DNA of 64,000 bases from Aurantiacibacter rhizosphaerae (GTDB taxonomy: Bacteria; Pseudomonadota; Alphaproteobacteria; Sphingomonadales; Sphingomonadaceae): contig NZ_WUBR01000004.1 of assembly GCF_009807005.1 (NCBI RefSeq), forward strand, positions 62,001 to 126,000, written 5' to 3'. This document shows, piece after piece, positions 17,385-27,166 of the stretch (positions within the stretch are counted from its first letter, which is position 1; each line of letters begins with the position of its first letter). A model generated the notes under the pieces. That model was not told where the DNA came from. It did not search any database and saw only the letters and a program-made list of their open reading frames with translations. The translations under genes were made by a program, and so were the position numbers.

Positions 17385-20140
17385 TAGAATTGCGTTCCTA
17401 CGTTGAAGGAGAATGTTTTGGTTTCGTCCCCGCGCTCCGATAGCAGATCGTAAGCGACATCAATCCTGAACGGACCGAATGGGGAGTTCCAGTTCACGCC
17501 GATACCGGCGGTAACGCGCGGCTTGGGCGTGTCGCCGAGGAATTCCTCGGTGAAGGGAGGCAGGCGCTGCCCGATCGGCTGATTGGCCGAACCATCAGGT
17601 GCCAGAGGGTTGACGGTCTGGACCACGACGGGCTGACCGTCAGCGTTCAAGCTTTCCTGAAGGAATAGGGGATTACCGTCGCCGTCACGCTGCGCGATGA
17701 ACAGGCCATCGGGAAGCGGGCTTTGCGTCAGCTGCGGCGTATCGACACCGAACACCGAGCCTACATCGACGAAGATCGAGGGACGCAGGCCGAGCTCGCG
17801 CGCGCCGGAACCCAGCGGAATTTCCACTTCGGCGCGGGCGAGGTAGAATGCCTCGCCGCCCAGCGCGTCATCCTGGTTACGGTCATCGCCAAGCGGAACG
17901 AGAATCTGATTACCGTCCTCATCCGGCTGATAAAAGCGGCGGACGACGCGGGGGCCAACGCCGCGAATATCAAATCCGCGGATCTGGCCTTCACCAAGGA
18001 AGAACCGGTCCGTCAGCAACACATCGTCACCAAGGCCGTTGATATAACCGCCTTCCACTGAGAGCGAGCCGATGAAGCCTGCACCAAGCGACCAGTATTT
18101 CGACGCGTTCACACGGGCGCGAACGTATCGCGTATCGCCACCTGCACCGGCAAACTGCACGGTGGTGACAACCCGCTCACCACTCGTCGGGCGGATATTG
18201 CTGTTGAGCGTGCTGTAATTCAGCGTCAGGCCAAGGATGGATTGCAGGCGATTGCCAAGGGCATCACAAAGATAGCGGCCAGCCAGCAATGGCTCACACT
18301 GGCTAACCCCGTCACCGTCGAAATCGGCAAAGAACTGTCGCTCTGCCACGGTCACTTCCTGGTAGTTCAGCGTATAGCTGCCCAGCAGGCTCATATACTC
18401 GGTCAGCGGAACGCCCACGCGCAGGGAAATACCCGTCGTGGTTTGTTCATAGGTGGCATTATCGCGGTCGAAATAGCCGTTGTTGTAATCCTGGCGATAG
18501 ATGTCAAAGCCAAGAGCAATATCGCGGTCGAACACCTTCGGCTCGGTGAAGCTGATATTGGCGGAGCGCGAATAACGCGAATAGTTGATGCCAAGGCCGA
18601 TGGTCTGGCCACGCCCGCGGAAGTTGTTCTGCTGGATGGACCCGTTGAAGATGAAGCTCTCCAGCGAGGAGAAGCCTGCCGAAAGCGACAGCTGGCCGGT
18701 CGGCTCTTCCTGCACATTGGCCTGCAGGATGATGCGATCGGGGCTGCTGCCCTCCACCTGCTCAACCTCGAAATTCTCCTGGAAATAGCCCAGCGAATTG
18801 ATGCGAGCTGATGAACGCGCCACTTGCAGCGTGCTGAAGGCGTCGCCTTCCGCGATGCGGAATTCGCGACGGATCACCTTGTCCTGCGTCAGCGTGTTGC
18901 CGTTGATCTCGATGGCTTCCACGTAAACGCGCGGAGCGTCCGAAACCGTGAAGGTCACGTCCATCGTGCGGGTTTCGGGGTTGCGCTGGATGCGCGGGCG
19001 CACATCGGCAAAGGCATAGCCGAAGGCACCGGCAGTTTCGGTCAGACGTTCAATCGTCTGGTCGACCTGCTCTGCATTGTACCAGTCGCCCGTCTTCATG
19101 GAGAGGCCGGCCGACAGGCGTTCGGAGGAGAAATCGCGCAGCTGGCTGACGACTTCGACATCGCCGAATTCGTAGCGGTCGCCCTCTTCCACCACATAGG
19201 TGATGATGAAGTCGCGCTTGTCCGGCGTCAGTTCTGCCACGGCGGATACGACGCGGAAATCGGCATAGCCTTCCGTCAGATAGAACTGGCGCAGCTTCTG
19301 CTGGTCGAACGCCAGGCGATCGGGGTCATAGCTGGTGTTGGAGCTGAACAGCGCGAACAGGCTGTCTTCGCGCGTGACCATCTCGTCACGCAGGTCACCG
19401 TCGGAGAACACCTCGTTACCGATGATGTTGATGCGGCGAACCTTGGACTTGGGACCTTCGGAAATCTCGAAGATCACGTCCACGCGGTTCTGATCCAGCA
19501 TCACCATCTGCGGTTCTACCGTGGCGGCAAAGCGGCCCTGGCGCTTGTACAGCTCGATAATGCGGGCCACGTCGGCACGCACGCGGCTGCGGGTGAAGAT
19601 CTGGCGCGGCGAGAGGTTGATCTCGGGGATGATCTTCTCGTTATCGATCCGGCGGTTGCCCTCCAGGATGATACGGTTGATGATCGGGTTTTCCTCTACC
19701 GCGATCACCACATTGCCGTTGTTGTTGGCGATGGAGAAATCGGAGAAGAGTTCCGTGTTGGCCAGATCGATCAGCGCCTGGTCGGCTGCGGCAGGCGTAT
19801 AGACCATGCCGGGGCGAAGCTGGATGTAGGAAACGATCGTCTCCGGCTCCAGCCGCTGCGCACCTGACACGGCGATGGAGCGGATGACATCGCCCTGTTC
19901 CTGCGGCGCGGGTGCAGGCGTCTGCTGACTGACATCGACCCGCTGCTGCGCCGGTGCCTGAGAAGTAGGCGCCGGATCGCTGTCCAGCGTCTCCATCGCA
20001 TCTTCAAGAGCCTGCTCTTCCTGCGGCGTAACGTCGCCATCCTGCGCCAGCGCGTGGGCTGGCAATCCGGCAAGCATGGTGCAACCCAGAAGGGTGGCCA
20101 CATAATGCTGGGAAATTATCGTCCTGGCTTTGGAACCCAT
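17384..20140 (-). CDS. bamA: Outer membrane protein assembly factor BamA
   Basis: Central beta-barrel subunit of the BAM complex. The 918-aa product has a signal peptide (GCTMLAGLPAHALA) and an acidic Gln/Pro-rich stretch. Then come five POTRA repeats: IRSIAVSGAQRLE begins POTRA1, and VEAIEINGNTLTQDKVIRREF is POTRA5-like. The Omp85 barrel has a GLGINYSRYSRS region and ends in terminal Phe (VGTQF). The start at 20140 is preferred because GGACGG precedes it and it opens a normal signal peptide; upstream in-frame starts do not. The protein is longer than E. coli BamA (about 810 aa), partly from a loop insert near NADGQPVVVQTVNPL. Confidence 0.95.
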   Translation of the reverse strand: MGSKARTIISQHYVATLLGCTMLAGLPAHALAQDGDVTPQEEQALEDAMETLDSDPAPTSQAPAQQRVDVSQQTPAPAPQEQGDVIRSIAVSGAQRLEPETIVSYIQLRPGMVYTPAAADQALIDLANTELFSDFSIANNNGNVVIAVEENPIINRIILEGNRRIDNEKIIPEINLSPRQIFTRSRVRADVARIIELYKRQGRFAATVEPQMVMLDQNRVDVIFEISEGPKSKVRRINIIGNEVFSDGDLRDEMVTREDSLFALFSSNTSYDPDRLAFDQQKLRQFYLTEGYADFRVVSAVAELTPDKRDFIITYVVEEGDRYEFGDVEVVSQLRDFSSERLSAGLSMKTGDWYNAEQVDQTIERLTETAGAFGYAFADVRPRIQRNPETRTMDVTFTVSDAPRVYVEAIEINGNTLTQDKVIRREFRIAEGDAFSTLQVARSSARINSLGYFQENFEVEQVEGSSPDRIILQANVQEEPTGQLSLSAGFSSLESFIFNGSIQQNNFRGRGQTIGLGINYSRYSRSANISFTEPKVFDRDIALGFDIYRQDYNNGYFDRDNATYEQTTTGISLRVGVPLTEYMSLLGSYTLNYQEVTVAERQFFADFDGDGVSQCEPLLAGRYLCDALGNRLQSILGLTLNYSTLNSNIRPTSGERVVTTVQFAGAGGDTRYVRARVNASKYWSLGAGFIGSLSVEGGYINGLGDDVLLTDRFFLGEGQIRGFDIRGVGPRVVRRFYQPDEDGNQILVPLGDDRNQDDALGGEAFYLARAEVEIPLGSGARELGLRPSIFVDVGSVFGVDTPQLTQSPLPDGLFIAQRDGDGNPLFLQESLNADGQPVVVQTVNPLAPDGSANQPIGQRLPPFTEEFLGDTPKPRVTAGIGVNWNSPFGPFRIDVAYDLLSERGDETKTFSFNVGTQF

Positions 20141-20216
20141 TATCCGTCCACTCTTTGTCGACATTAGCGCACTGGCGAAATTGCAAGCCGCGTTTCCGCC
20201 TTGGGCGGGTATCAGC

Positions 20217-20224
20217 TTAACCAT
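20217..20224 (+). promoter_or_regulatory. TTAACCAT motif in the rseP-bamA gap
   Basis: TTAACCAT lies in the 190-bp gap between rseP and bamA, upstream of the bamA start. It resembles a CtrA half-site. A second copy is at 48587-48594 (reverse orientation). One half-site alone is weak evidence. Confidence 0.25.
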
Positions 20225-20330
20225 CTCTCACGCGAAACGCGCCCTTGCCCGATGCCAGTCTGGCAATCAAGCGAAGTTGCCCCGTTACGCGTGATTAAGG
20301 TCGTCCTTTCCCCACCTAAAACTGTTCAGC

Positions 20331-21452
20331 CTAGCTGCCGAAAAACGGCAGTTTGGCTAAATCGATCACAGTCACGAACAGCATCAGTGCCAGCACGAGG
20401 GCCATGCCGGTGCGAAACGCCCATTCCTGACTGCGCGGGCTGGCTGGCTTGCGACGGATCGCTTCGACCGCATAGAAAGCCAGATGCCCACCGTCGAGCG
20501 CGGGGATTGGCAGCAGGTTAATGAATGCCAAATTAAGCGAGATGAGCGCGGCGAAGCTGGTGAATTCCAGCCAGCCCAGGCTCAACTGCTCGCCAGAGAC
20601 CTTGGCAATGGTGATCGGCCCGCCCAGCTCTTTTACGGAGCGTTCGCCGGTGAAAATCTGGCTGATTCCCGTCACCATCAGGTCCACCGTTTCGATGCAT
20701 TCCTGCCACGCCATGCCGATGGCTGCGATGGGACCAACCGGTTCAAAAACGCGTTCGCCCAGATTTCCCTGAACGCCGATCCGGCCAATCACGGTCTTGT
20801 TGCCGAACTGGTCGCTCACTTCCACACGGTCTGCCACCACGGGAACGGTGAAGGTGGAGCCATCGCGTTCGATGGTGATATCCAGTTCGCGCCCCGGATA
20901 CAGCATGATGGACTGGGATATGTCGCGGAAGTCACGAGTTTCCTCGCCCTCAACGGCAACGATCCGGTCACCCAGTTGCACGCCAGCCTCTCTCGCGGGC
21001 GAATCCTCGGCAAATGCCGCAACAACGGTTTCTTCTGCGGGGTCTGCGGCAACGGGATTGCCGAAGATCATGAAGAAAGCGGCAAAAATACCGATGGCGA
21101 TCAACACGTTGGCCGCCGGACCTGCCGCCACGATCAGGGCGCGCTGCCACAGCGTTGCAGCCTGGAAGTCACCCTTGCGCACGGGCGCCTCTGCATTGGG
21201 CTGGCTGGCGGGGTTCATATCGCCCTGGAACTGCACATAGCCACCCAGCGGGAGCGCCGACAGCTTCCAGCGGGTGCCGCGCTTATCCGTAAAACCGGCG
21301 ATTTCCTTGCCGAAACCAACCGAGAAAGCCTCCGCCCCGACGCCGAACATGCGGCCGACCAGATAATGGCCAAGCTCGTGCAGAACCACCAGGGGGCCAA
21401 GCATCAGCAGAAAGCCAAGGGGGTAAACCCAGAATGGCAGCGTTTCGAACAT
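20331..21452 (-). CDS. rseP: Site-2 metalloprotease RseP (M50 family)
   Basis: Intramembrane zinc protease of regulated proteolysis. The 373-aa protein carries the HELGHY zinc site in the first transmembrane helix (H25, E26, H29), a periplasmic PDZ domain (DSPAREAGVQLGDRIVAVEG), and the third zinc ligand in the NLLPIPALDGGHL motif near the C-terminus. Only one PDZ domain is evident, versus two in E. coli. Gene order dxr-rseP-bamA is the classical one. Confidence 0.95.
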   Translation of the reverse strand: MFETLPFWVYPLGFLLMLGPLVVLHELGHYLVGRMFGVGAEAFSVGFGKEIAGFTDKRGTRWKLSALPLGGYVQFQGDMNPASQPNAEAPVRKGDFQAATLWQRALIVAAGPAANVLIAIGIFAAFFMIFGNPVAADPAEETVVAAFAEDSPAREAGVQLGDRIVAVEGEETRDFRDISQSIMLYPGRELDITIERDGSTFTVPVVADRVEVSDQFGNKTVIGRIGVQGNLGERVFEPVGPIAAIGMAWQECIETVDLMVTGISQIFTGERSVKELGGPITIAKVSGEQLSLGWLEFTSFAALISLNLAFINLLPIPALDGGHLAFYAVEAIRRKPASPRSQEWAFRTGMALVLALMLFVTVIDLAKLPFFGS

Positions 21453-21455
21453 GGG

Positions 21456-22610
21456 TCAGGCGATCTCCAGCATCTCTCCGGCGCGCACCCTCGCCTCTGC
21501 ATCAACGGCTAGCACTTCGTCGAGCGAGTTGGGCGCAGGCGGCGCGTAATTATCGAGGGTTCTGGCAACAATTGCCGAAATTTGCGTGAACTTTAGCTGA
21601 CCGGCGAGAAAAGCGGCTACCGCCACCTCGTTCGCGGCGTTGAGAACGGCGGGCGCCCCGCCCCCTGCATGGGCCGCCTCGCGCGCCAGTTTCGTGGCGG
21701 GGAAGCGCTCCTCATCAGGTGCGAAAAAGCTTAAGTTTCCGATGGTTGCAAGGTCCAGTGGCTTGCAATTGGTATCCATCCGCGCAGGGTATGCCAGAGT
21801 GGAAGCAATGGGCACGCGCATGTCACTGGGGCCAAGCTGCGCCAGCGTGGAGCCGTCGCGGTATTCCACCATGGAGTGAATGACGCTTTGCGGATGGACG
21901 ATGATGCGCAGACGATCCAGCCGAACGGGGAAGAGGTGGAATGCCTCGATAAATTCCAGCCCCTTGTTCATCATCGTGGCCGAATCGACGCTGATCTTGG
22001 CACCCATGTCCCAATTGGGGTGGGCAACGGCCTGGGAAGGGGTGGCAGCGTCCAGTTCTGCCATGGTCTTGGTGCGGAACGGCCCGCCGCTGGCCGTCAG
22101 CGTGATCCAGCGCACATCATCCAGCTTGCCGCCTTCCAGACACTGGAAAATCGCGTTGTGTTCGGAATCGACCGGCAGCAGAACCGTGCCGTGTTTCTCG
22201 ACAAGGCGCGTCATCACATCGCCTGCAGAAACCAGCGCTTCCTTATTGGCGAGCGCGACAGTGTTGCCCTGCTCTATCGCTGCCATGGTGGGTGCAAGGC
22301 CCGCGCAGCCAACGATGGCGGCGACGGTAATGTCCGCCGGGCGCGATGCTGCATCGCACAGCGCCTGCGCGCCGCCAGCGGCCTCTATCGACGTGCCGGA
22401 CAAATGCTGCCGCAATTCGGGCAGGCAGGCTTCCTCGCCAACAACCGCGATTTGCGCATCGAATTCGATGGCCAGCTTTGCCAGCTTTTCTGCCGAGCAA
22501 TTCGCCGTCAGCGCGACGACTTGCCAATTGGCGCGATCGTTACGGATCAGGTCGAGCGTGGAATCGCCGATGGAGCCGGTGGCGCCGAGGAGGGAAATGG
22601 TGCGGGTCAT
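21456..22610 (-). CDS. dxr: 1-deoxy-D-xylulose 5-phosphate reductoisomerase
   Basis: NADPH-dependent enzyme of the MEP isoprenoid pathway that makes 2-C-methyl-D-erythritol 4-phosphate. The 384-aa length is normal. The Rossmann motif LLGATGSIGDSTLDLI opens the protein; substrate motifs LPVDSEHNAIFQ and SGGPF are intact, and NKGLEFIEA contains the conserved metal/substrate region. An in-frame TTG just precedes the ATG; the ATG is used because it overlaps the cdsA stop (TGATG). uppS, which uses the product isoprenoids, lies in the same run. Confidence 0.96.
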   Translation of the reverse strand: MTRTISLLGATGSIGDSTLDLIRNDRANWQVVALTANCSAEKLAKLAIEFDAQIAVVGEEACLPELRQHLSGTSIEAAGGAQALCDAASRPADITVAAIVGCAGLAPTMAAIEQGNTVALANKEALVSAGDVMTRLVEKHGTVLLPVDSEHNAIFQCLEGGKLDDVRWITLTASGGPFRTKTMAELDAATPSQAVAHPNWDMGAKISVDSATMMNKGLEFIEAFHLFPVRLDRLRIIVHPQSVIHSMVEYRDGSTLAQLGPSDMRVPIASTLAYPARMDTNCKPLDLATIGNLSFFAPDEERFPATKLAREAAHAGGGAPAVLNAANEVAVAAFLAGQLKFTQISAIVARTLDNYAPPAPNSLDEVLAVDAEARVRAGEMLEIA

Positions 22611-23302
22611 CAAAGGGAGAATACCATCAAACTGCCCACAACGATAACCACGGGAATCAAGCCGTCTATCCTGTCAAAAACGCCGCCATGGCCGGGGATG
22701 AGATTGGACGAATCCTTCATCGCGGCCTTGCGCTTCAGCCAGCTTTCAAAGAAATCGCCAGCCTGCGCCACCACCGCCAGCAGCGGGGCAAAAAGGAGGA
22801 GCGAGGGCATGGCGTCCGGCCCGGCAAACGGCGGCCAGTTCAGCGCGAGCGGAAGGCCGACAGCCAGCGTGGCGCCCACGGCACCGCCAAACAATCCGGC
22901 CCAGGTTTTTGAAGGACTGATGCGCGGCGCAATCTTTGGGCCGCCGATGCTTCTGCCGAAGAAATAGGCGAATGTATCGACCATGATGACCACGCCGATC
23001 AGCAGCAGCAATACCGGCATGGAATTGATCTGCATCAGCAGCCACACGGCATATCCGATATACACCGCGCCAAGGGTGATGCCGACGATCCTGCCCAGCG
23101 CATTGCGCGTTCCGCGCCAGATCAGCCGCACCAGTTCGGCAAAGCAGATGAGCCCGATAGCCGCAAAAAACAGATCGCGGATCAATCCGCCCGCAAAAAT
23201 CGCCGATCCCGCCACCACCAGCATCACCAGACCGCTGGCTGCGCGCTTGGGCAAATCGCTGGTCCGTACCGACAGTGGCACGGTGGCATAGCGTTTCGCC
23301 AA
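22610..23302 (-). CDS. cdsA: Phosphatidate cytidylyltransferase CdsA
   Basis: Membrane enzyme that makes CDP-diacylglycerol for phospholipid synthesis; the downstream enzymes PssA and Psd are also in this window. It has about seven hydrophobic segments and the family C-terminal signature region, visible as SPSKTWAGLFGGAVGA, followed by GDFFESWLKRKAAMKDSSNLIPGHGG with the terminal RID..LIP motif. The start is uncertain because no ATG fits. TTG 23302 (AAGG-like sequence just upstream) or GTG 23281 are the best options; both avoid a long overlap with uppS. Confidence 0.88.
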   Translation of the reverse strand: MAKRYATVPLSVRTSDLPKRAASGLVMLVVAGSAIFAGGLIRDLFFAAIGLICFAELVRLIWRGTRNALGRIVGITLGAVYIGYAVWLLMQINSMPVLLLLIGVVIMVDTFAYFFGRSIGGPKIAPRISPSKTWAGLFGGAVGATLAVGLPLALNWPPFAGPDAMPSLLLFAPLLAVVAQAGDFFESWLKRKAAMKDSSNLIPGHGGVFDRIDGLIPVVIVVGSLMVFSL

Positions 23303-23342
23303 TGCCCTTATCTTGTCGCGGCGTCGCTCTGGGGTGAGGTTG

Positions 23343-24032
23343 TCAACGTCCTCCAAAGCGGCGCTCCCGTCGGGCAAATTCCTCGCAGGCCTGGCGCAAA
23401 TGATCTTCGCCAAAATCTGGCCATAGCACGTCCATGAAGAGCATTTCGGCATAGGCTGATTGCCACAGCAGGAAGTTTGACAGGCGCACCTCTCCGCTGG
23501 TGCGGATCAGCAGATCGAGCGGGGGCAGATCGCTGGTGTAGAGATGGCGATCCATCGCCTCCGGCGTTACTTCGCCCTCTTCTGCCGCAAGCCGCGCGGC
23601 GCGGGCGATTTCCTGCTGCGCACCGTAATTCAGAGCGACGGCCAGCGTGCGCTCGCCATGCTTCGTGCGCTCCAGCGCATCTTCCAGCTTTTCGACAATA
23701 TCGGGCGCAAAGGCCTTGTAATCGCCGATGATTTTCAGCGTCAGGCCGTTCCTGATGAAAGCGTCCAGTTCCTTCTCGATAAACCTGCGCATCAGGTTCA
23801 TAAGGTCGGATATCTCACTCTCGTCACGCTTCCAGTTCTCGGATGAGAAGGCGTAGAGCGTAAGGCATTCCAGCCCCAGGGTCTTCGCCGCCTCCACCGT
23901 GCGGCGCACCGCTTCCCCGCCCTGTTTATGACCAAGCGCGCGCGGAAACCCGCGCTTCTTCGCCCAGCGGCCATTGCCGTCCATGATGATCGCTACGTGG
24001 CGGGGAAGGTTGGAATCAGATGTCACGGTCAA
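23343..24032 (-). CDS. uppS: Isoprenyl transferase (undecaprenyl diphosphate synthase)
   Basis: cis-Prenyltransferase that makes the C55 lipid carrier for peptidoglycan and glycan synthesis. The 229-aa protein has the substrate motif IMDGNGRWAKKRG, then GHKQGGEAVRR, YAFSSENWKR, and the C-terminal DLLIRTSGEVRLSNFLLWQ. It starts at TTG 24032; GTG two codons later (24026) is an equally good candidate, as there is no strong ribosome-binding site for either. It lies between frr and cdsA in the conserved order. Confidence 0.95.
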   Translation of the reverse strand: MTVTSDSNLPRHVAIIMDGNGRWAKKRGFPRALGHKQGGEAVRRTVEAAKTLGLECLTLYAFSSENWKRDESEISDLMNLMRRFIEKELDAFIRNGLTLKIIGDYKAFAPDIVEKLEDALERTKHGERTLAVALNYGAQQEIARAARLAAEEGEVTPEAMDRHLYTSDLPPLDLLIRTSGEVRLSNFLLWQSAYAEMLFMDVLWPDFGEDHLRQACEEFARRERRFGGR

Positions 24033-24073
24033 GATCCGTCTGTGCCAGGCGGGCGCATGTCCCGCCCGCGCAC

Positions 24074-24628
24074 CTACTGCGTCATGATTTCCTTTTCCTT
24101 GGCATCTGCTGCCGTATCCGCATCCGCAACAGCCTTGTCGGTCATCTTCTGGACTTCATCTTCCAGACGCTTGCGATCGTCCTCGGAGATTTCCTTTTTC
24201 TTCTCGTCTTCCTTCAACGCCTCGTTCGCGTCGCGGCGCACATTGCGGATGGCGATCTTGGCTTTCTCGGCATAGGTGCCCGCCAGCTTCGCCAGTTCCT
24301 TGCGGCGTTCCTCGTTCAGGTCCGGCATGGGCAGGCGCACGTTCTGGCCATCGCTCATGGGGTTGAGACCCAGATTGGCCTTGGAAATACCCTTTTCCAC
24401 GGCGCTGACATTGGCCTTGTCCCACACCTGCACGCTCAGCATGCGCGGCTCTGGTGCAGAAACGGTGGCCACCTGGTTCAGCGGCATCATGGAGCCATAG
24501 ACTTCCACCACCACGGGATCCAGCAGCGCGGTGTTGGCGCGCCCTGTGCGCAGGCCCGAAAGATCACCCTTCAGGCTTTCGATTGCGCCCTGCATGCGGC
24601 GTTCCACATCGGCCTTGTCATACTTCAT
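24074..24628 (-). CDS. frr: Ribosome recycling factor
   Basis: Splits post-termination ribosomes together with EF-G. The 184-aa protein is slightly shorter at the N-terminus but has the normal architecture: helix 1 with GLRTGRANTALLDPVVVEVYG, the beta domain around VWDKANVSAVEKGI, and NLGLNPMSDGQNVRLPMPDL. C-terminal helices include the EERRKEL motif. It is 2 bp from the pyrH stop, the standard pyrH-frr pairing. Confidence 0.97.
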   Translation of the reverse strand: MKYDKADVERRMQGAIESLKGDLSGLRTGRANTALLDPVVVEVYGSMMPLNQVATVSAPEPRMLSVQVWDKANVSAVEKGISKANLGLNPMSDGQNVRLPMPDLNEERRKELAKLAGTYAEKAKIAIRNVRRDANEALKEDEKKKEISEDDRKRLEDEVQKMTDKAVADADTAADAKEKEIMTQ

Positions 24629-24630
24629 GT

Positions 24631-25353
24631 TCAGTCATCCTTCCTGACGATCGTCTGCACGCCCTCGCCCGCCAGCACGCGCGCGACATTGCCCTTTTCG
24701 CGGATCGAGAAGACCACGATGGGAATATCGTTTTCGCGGCACAGCGAGACTGCGGCGGCATCCATGACCTTGAGGTTATCACTCAAGACCTTGGAATAGG
24801 TAATTGTTTCGTGACGCTCTGCATCATCGAAACGCTTGGGGTCCTTGTTATAAACCCCGTCGACGCTGGTGCCTTTCAGCAGCGCGTCGCACTTCATTTC
24901 CGCAGCACGCAGCGCGGCGCCGGTGTCGGTGGTGAAGAAGGGGTTGCCGGTTCCGGCCGCAAAAATGACGATGCGGCCCTTTTCCAGGTGACGCTCCGCC
25001 CGGCGGCGAATGTAGGGCTCGCACACGGCGTTCATCGGGATGGCGCTCTGCACGCGGGTGGCAACGCCGATCTTTTCCAATGCGGACTGCATGGCCAGCG
25101 CGTTCATCACGGTAGCCAGCATGCCCATGTAATCGCCCGTGGTCCGCTCCAGCCCCTTGGCCGCGCCGGCTATGCCGCGGAAGATATTGCCGCCGCCGAT
25201 CACCAGGCAGACTTCCAGCCCGCTGTCCTTCGCCTGCTTCACTTCCTCCGCAAGGCGCGCGACATATTCAGGGTCAATCCCGAAGCCCTCGTTGCCCATC
25301 AGCACCTCTCCTGAAAGTTTCAGCAGGATACGCTTGGAGTCGGGCAGCAGCAT
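24631..25353 (-). CDS. pyrH: UMP kinase PyrH
   Basis: Hexameric uridylate kinase of pyrimidine nucleotide synthesis (amino-acid-kinase fold). The 240-aa protein has [13 protein letters not shown] at the N-terminus, [10 protein letters not shown] in the nucleotide site, and DGVYNKDPK in the UMP/ATP region; [17 protein letters not shown] is the typical UMP kinase loop. The frame is open far upstream; the ATG at 25353 gives the canonical start. It heads the pyrH-frr-uppS-cdsA-dxr series. Confidence 0.97.
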   Translation of the reverse strand: MLLPDSKRILLKLSGEVLMGNEGFGIDPEYVARLAEEVKQAKDSGLEVCLVIGGGNIFRGIAGAAKGLERTTGDYMGMLATVMNALAMQSALEKIGVATRVQSAIPMNAVCEPYIRRRAERHLEKGRIVIFAAGTGNPFFTTDTGAALRAAEMKCDALLKGTSVDGVYNKDPKRFDDAERHETITYSKVLSDNLKVMDAAAVSLCRENDIPIVVFSIREKGNVARVLAGEGVQTIVRKDD

Positions 25354-25507
25354 GGTGGGATAGTTTCCTCTGGAAGCGGGGTTGGCAGGCTTCCTAGAGC
25401 GAGCGGGTGAAACTGCCAAGGGTTCCGATGCGCTTTTGCGCGAAGGGGAGCGGCGCCGTGGCCCATGGAGCCTTGTGGCCGCGGATTTCAAAGCGCCCTG
25501 CCCCGGC

Positions 25508-26107
25508 TTAGTCCACCAGATTGGCTGGCGTATAGCATTCGATCACAAGGCTGATCGGGAGCGAGTCCGCTCGCCTCAGCACAGCGCGATGCGACAGCAC
25601 CGTATCAGGAGGACAGCTTTCGGAAGCACCGACCACAGCCGCCAGGCGTTCGCGCGTAAAATTCAACTCTTCGACGACCTTGCCGAACGGCGTATCGGTG
25701 GTGTCCAACTGCGCGTTCATGGCAGGGGTCAGCCGGGCCGGAACATAGAAGTTATGCGCGACTGACATAACCACGCCGCCGCAAAGCAACTCCACATGGC
25801 GATAGCCAAGCGGATCGTCGGGACCGACTTCAAGCAAACGGCGAATTTCGGCAGTGGGTTGCGCAGCCTCCCCGCCAGCGTGCGAAACGCGGATCACGGC
25901 AGGGTCGGCCATATCACGACGATCGCACCACTCTGCCAGCGCGCGCGTGGCGCTGTCATGGCTTGCGAGGACATTCTCGAATTCATCGAACCGCGTCGAT
26001 TGCGTGGAGATGCATGCCGACAGCGTGAAGGCACATCCGGCAGCGATTCCTGCGCGAAGGATGAGCAGGAGCCTTCCACGGATTGAGCTAGGCATTTGAC
26101 GCATCAT
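25508..26107 (-). CDS. Putative lipoprotein, unknown function
   Basis: 199 aa. The N-terminus [17 protein letters not shown] is followed by a hydrophobic stretch and the lipobox-like LSAC at about residue 34, so it is likely an outer-membrane or periplasmic lipoprotein. The body has [15 protein letters not shown] and [16 protein letters not shown]. The spacing of these loosely recalls the chorismate-lyase/UTRA fold (Arg-rich strands at the C-terminus), but no catalytic claim can be made. It has GGGGG about 6 nt before the ATG. It sits between tsf and pyrH, which are usually adjacent, and has its own transcript start option in the 107-bp gap after tsf. Confidence 0.65.
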   Translation of the reverse strand: MMRQMPSSIRGRLLLILRAGIAAGCAFTLSACISTQSTRFDEFENVLASHDSATRALAEWCDRRDMADPAVIRVSHAGGEAAQPTAEIRRLLEVGPDDPLGYRHVELLCGGVVMSVAHNFYVPARLTPAMNAQLDTTDTPFGKVVEELNFTRERLAAVVGASESCPPDTVLSHRAVLRRADSLPISLVIECYTPANLVD

Positions 26108-26151
26108 TGATTGCCCCCGGATCGAAAGCACTGGCAAGCGACCAATGCCGG

Positions 26152-26192
26152 AAACGAAATCAGCCGCCGAACGCGAAGTCCGACGGCTGATT
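26152..26192 (-). terminator. Terminator downstream of tsf
   Basis: Perfect 9-bp stem AATCAGCCG (26158-26166) with CGGCTGATT (26184-26192), loop of 17 nt, followed on the minus strand by TTCGTTT. It lies 22 bp after the tsf stop and should limit read-through into the lipoprotein gene. Confidence 0.7.
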
Positions 26193-26213
26193 GCATTGCA
26201 TTGGTGAAAGCGA

Positions 26214-27140
26214 TCAGCCGCCAACGGCAGCCGCAACTTCTGCTGCGAAGTCGCTTTCTTCCTTTTCGATGCCTTCACCCAGCTGGAAGCGGACATAGTC
26301 CGTCAGGGTGATTTCCTTGCCGGCTTCCTTGCCGGCAGCAGCCACGACGTCAGCGATGGGCGTCTTGTTGTCCATCACGAACAGCTGGCTGAGGAGAGCG
26401 TTCTCCTTGGCGTATTTTTTGATCGCACCGTCGACCATCTTTTCCTGCACGTTCTCAGGCTTGCCGCTTTCTGCAGCCTTTTCCGCGGCGATCTTGCGCT
26501 CACGCTCGATCACTTCGGCGTCCAGGCCTTCTGCGGTCAGCGCCAGCGGGAAAGCGGCGGCGATGTGCATGGCCAGCTGCTTGCCCAGGGGCTCCAGAAC
26601 GTCAGCACCAGCTTCGGATTCCAGAGCGACCAGCACGCCGATCTTGCCGAGGTTGGGAGCCTGTGCGTTGTGCATGTAGGGAACGACCACGCCGTTTGAC
26701 ACAGAAACGCTCTTCATGCGGCGAACCTGCTGGTTCTCACCGATGGTGGCGACATTGTCGGTCAGCTTGTCAGAAACGGTGCCGCCGTCGGGGTAGGACG
26801 CGGCCTTCAGCGCGTCCACGTCATCGCTGTCCATGCCGAGCGCGACCTGCGTGGTCTTGCGCACGAAATCCTGGAACTGCTCGTTCTTGGCGACGAAGTC
26901 GGTTTCGGAGTTCACTTCGACGGCAACGCCCTTGGTGCCTTCAACGGCCACGCCGACAAGGCCCTCTGCCGCGGTGCGGCTGGACTTCTTCTGCGCGGTG
27001 GCCAGGCCCTTGGCGCGCAGTGCGTCGATTGCAGCTTCGATATCGCCATCGGCAGCTTCAAGCGCCTTCTTGGCGTCCATCATGCCCGCGCCGGTCTTCT
27101 CGCGCAGGGCTTTCACGTCGGATGCGGAAAATGCAGCCAT
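26214..27140 (-). CDS. tsf: Elongation factor Ts
   Basis: Nucleotide exchange factor for EF-Tu, 308 aa. The N-terminal UBA-like domain holds [19 protein letters not shown]. The conserved [14 protein letters not shown] segment follows, and the two core subdomains contain [11 protein letters not shown] and [14 protein letters not shown]. It follows rpsB by 111 bp. The intergenic stretch holds a stable hairpin that may adjust the ratio of the two products. Confidence 0.97.
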   Translation of the reverse strand: MAAFSASDVKALREKTGAGMMDAKKALEAADGDIEAAIDALRAKGLATAQKKSSRTAAEGLVGVAVEGTKGVAVEVNSETDFVAKNEQFQDFVRKTTQVALGMDSDDVDALKAASYPDGGTVSDKLTDNVATIGENQQVRRMKSVSVSNGVVVPYMHNAQAPNLGKIGVLVALESEAGADVLEPLGKQLAMHIAAAFPLALTAEGLDAEVIERERKIAAEKAAESGKPENVQEKMVDGAIKKYAKENALLSQLFVMDNKTPIADVVAAAGKEAGKEITLTDYVRFQLGEGIEKEESDFAAEVAAAVGG

Positions 27141-27166
27141 GTGGGTTTCCTTCAGATTGAATTTGG

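Noticed and set aside
15960-17387. 475-codon plus-strand frame opposite rpmE, fabZ and skp
   Set aside because: Spans three well-supported genes on the other strand and has no family signature; a codon-bias shadow.
20335-20351. CTGCCG-AAAAA-CGGCAG hairpin as rseP terminator
   Set aside because: It lies within the last codons of rseP, not after the stop, and has no following T-tract on the minus strand.
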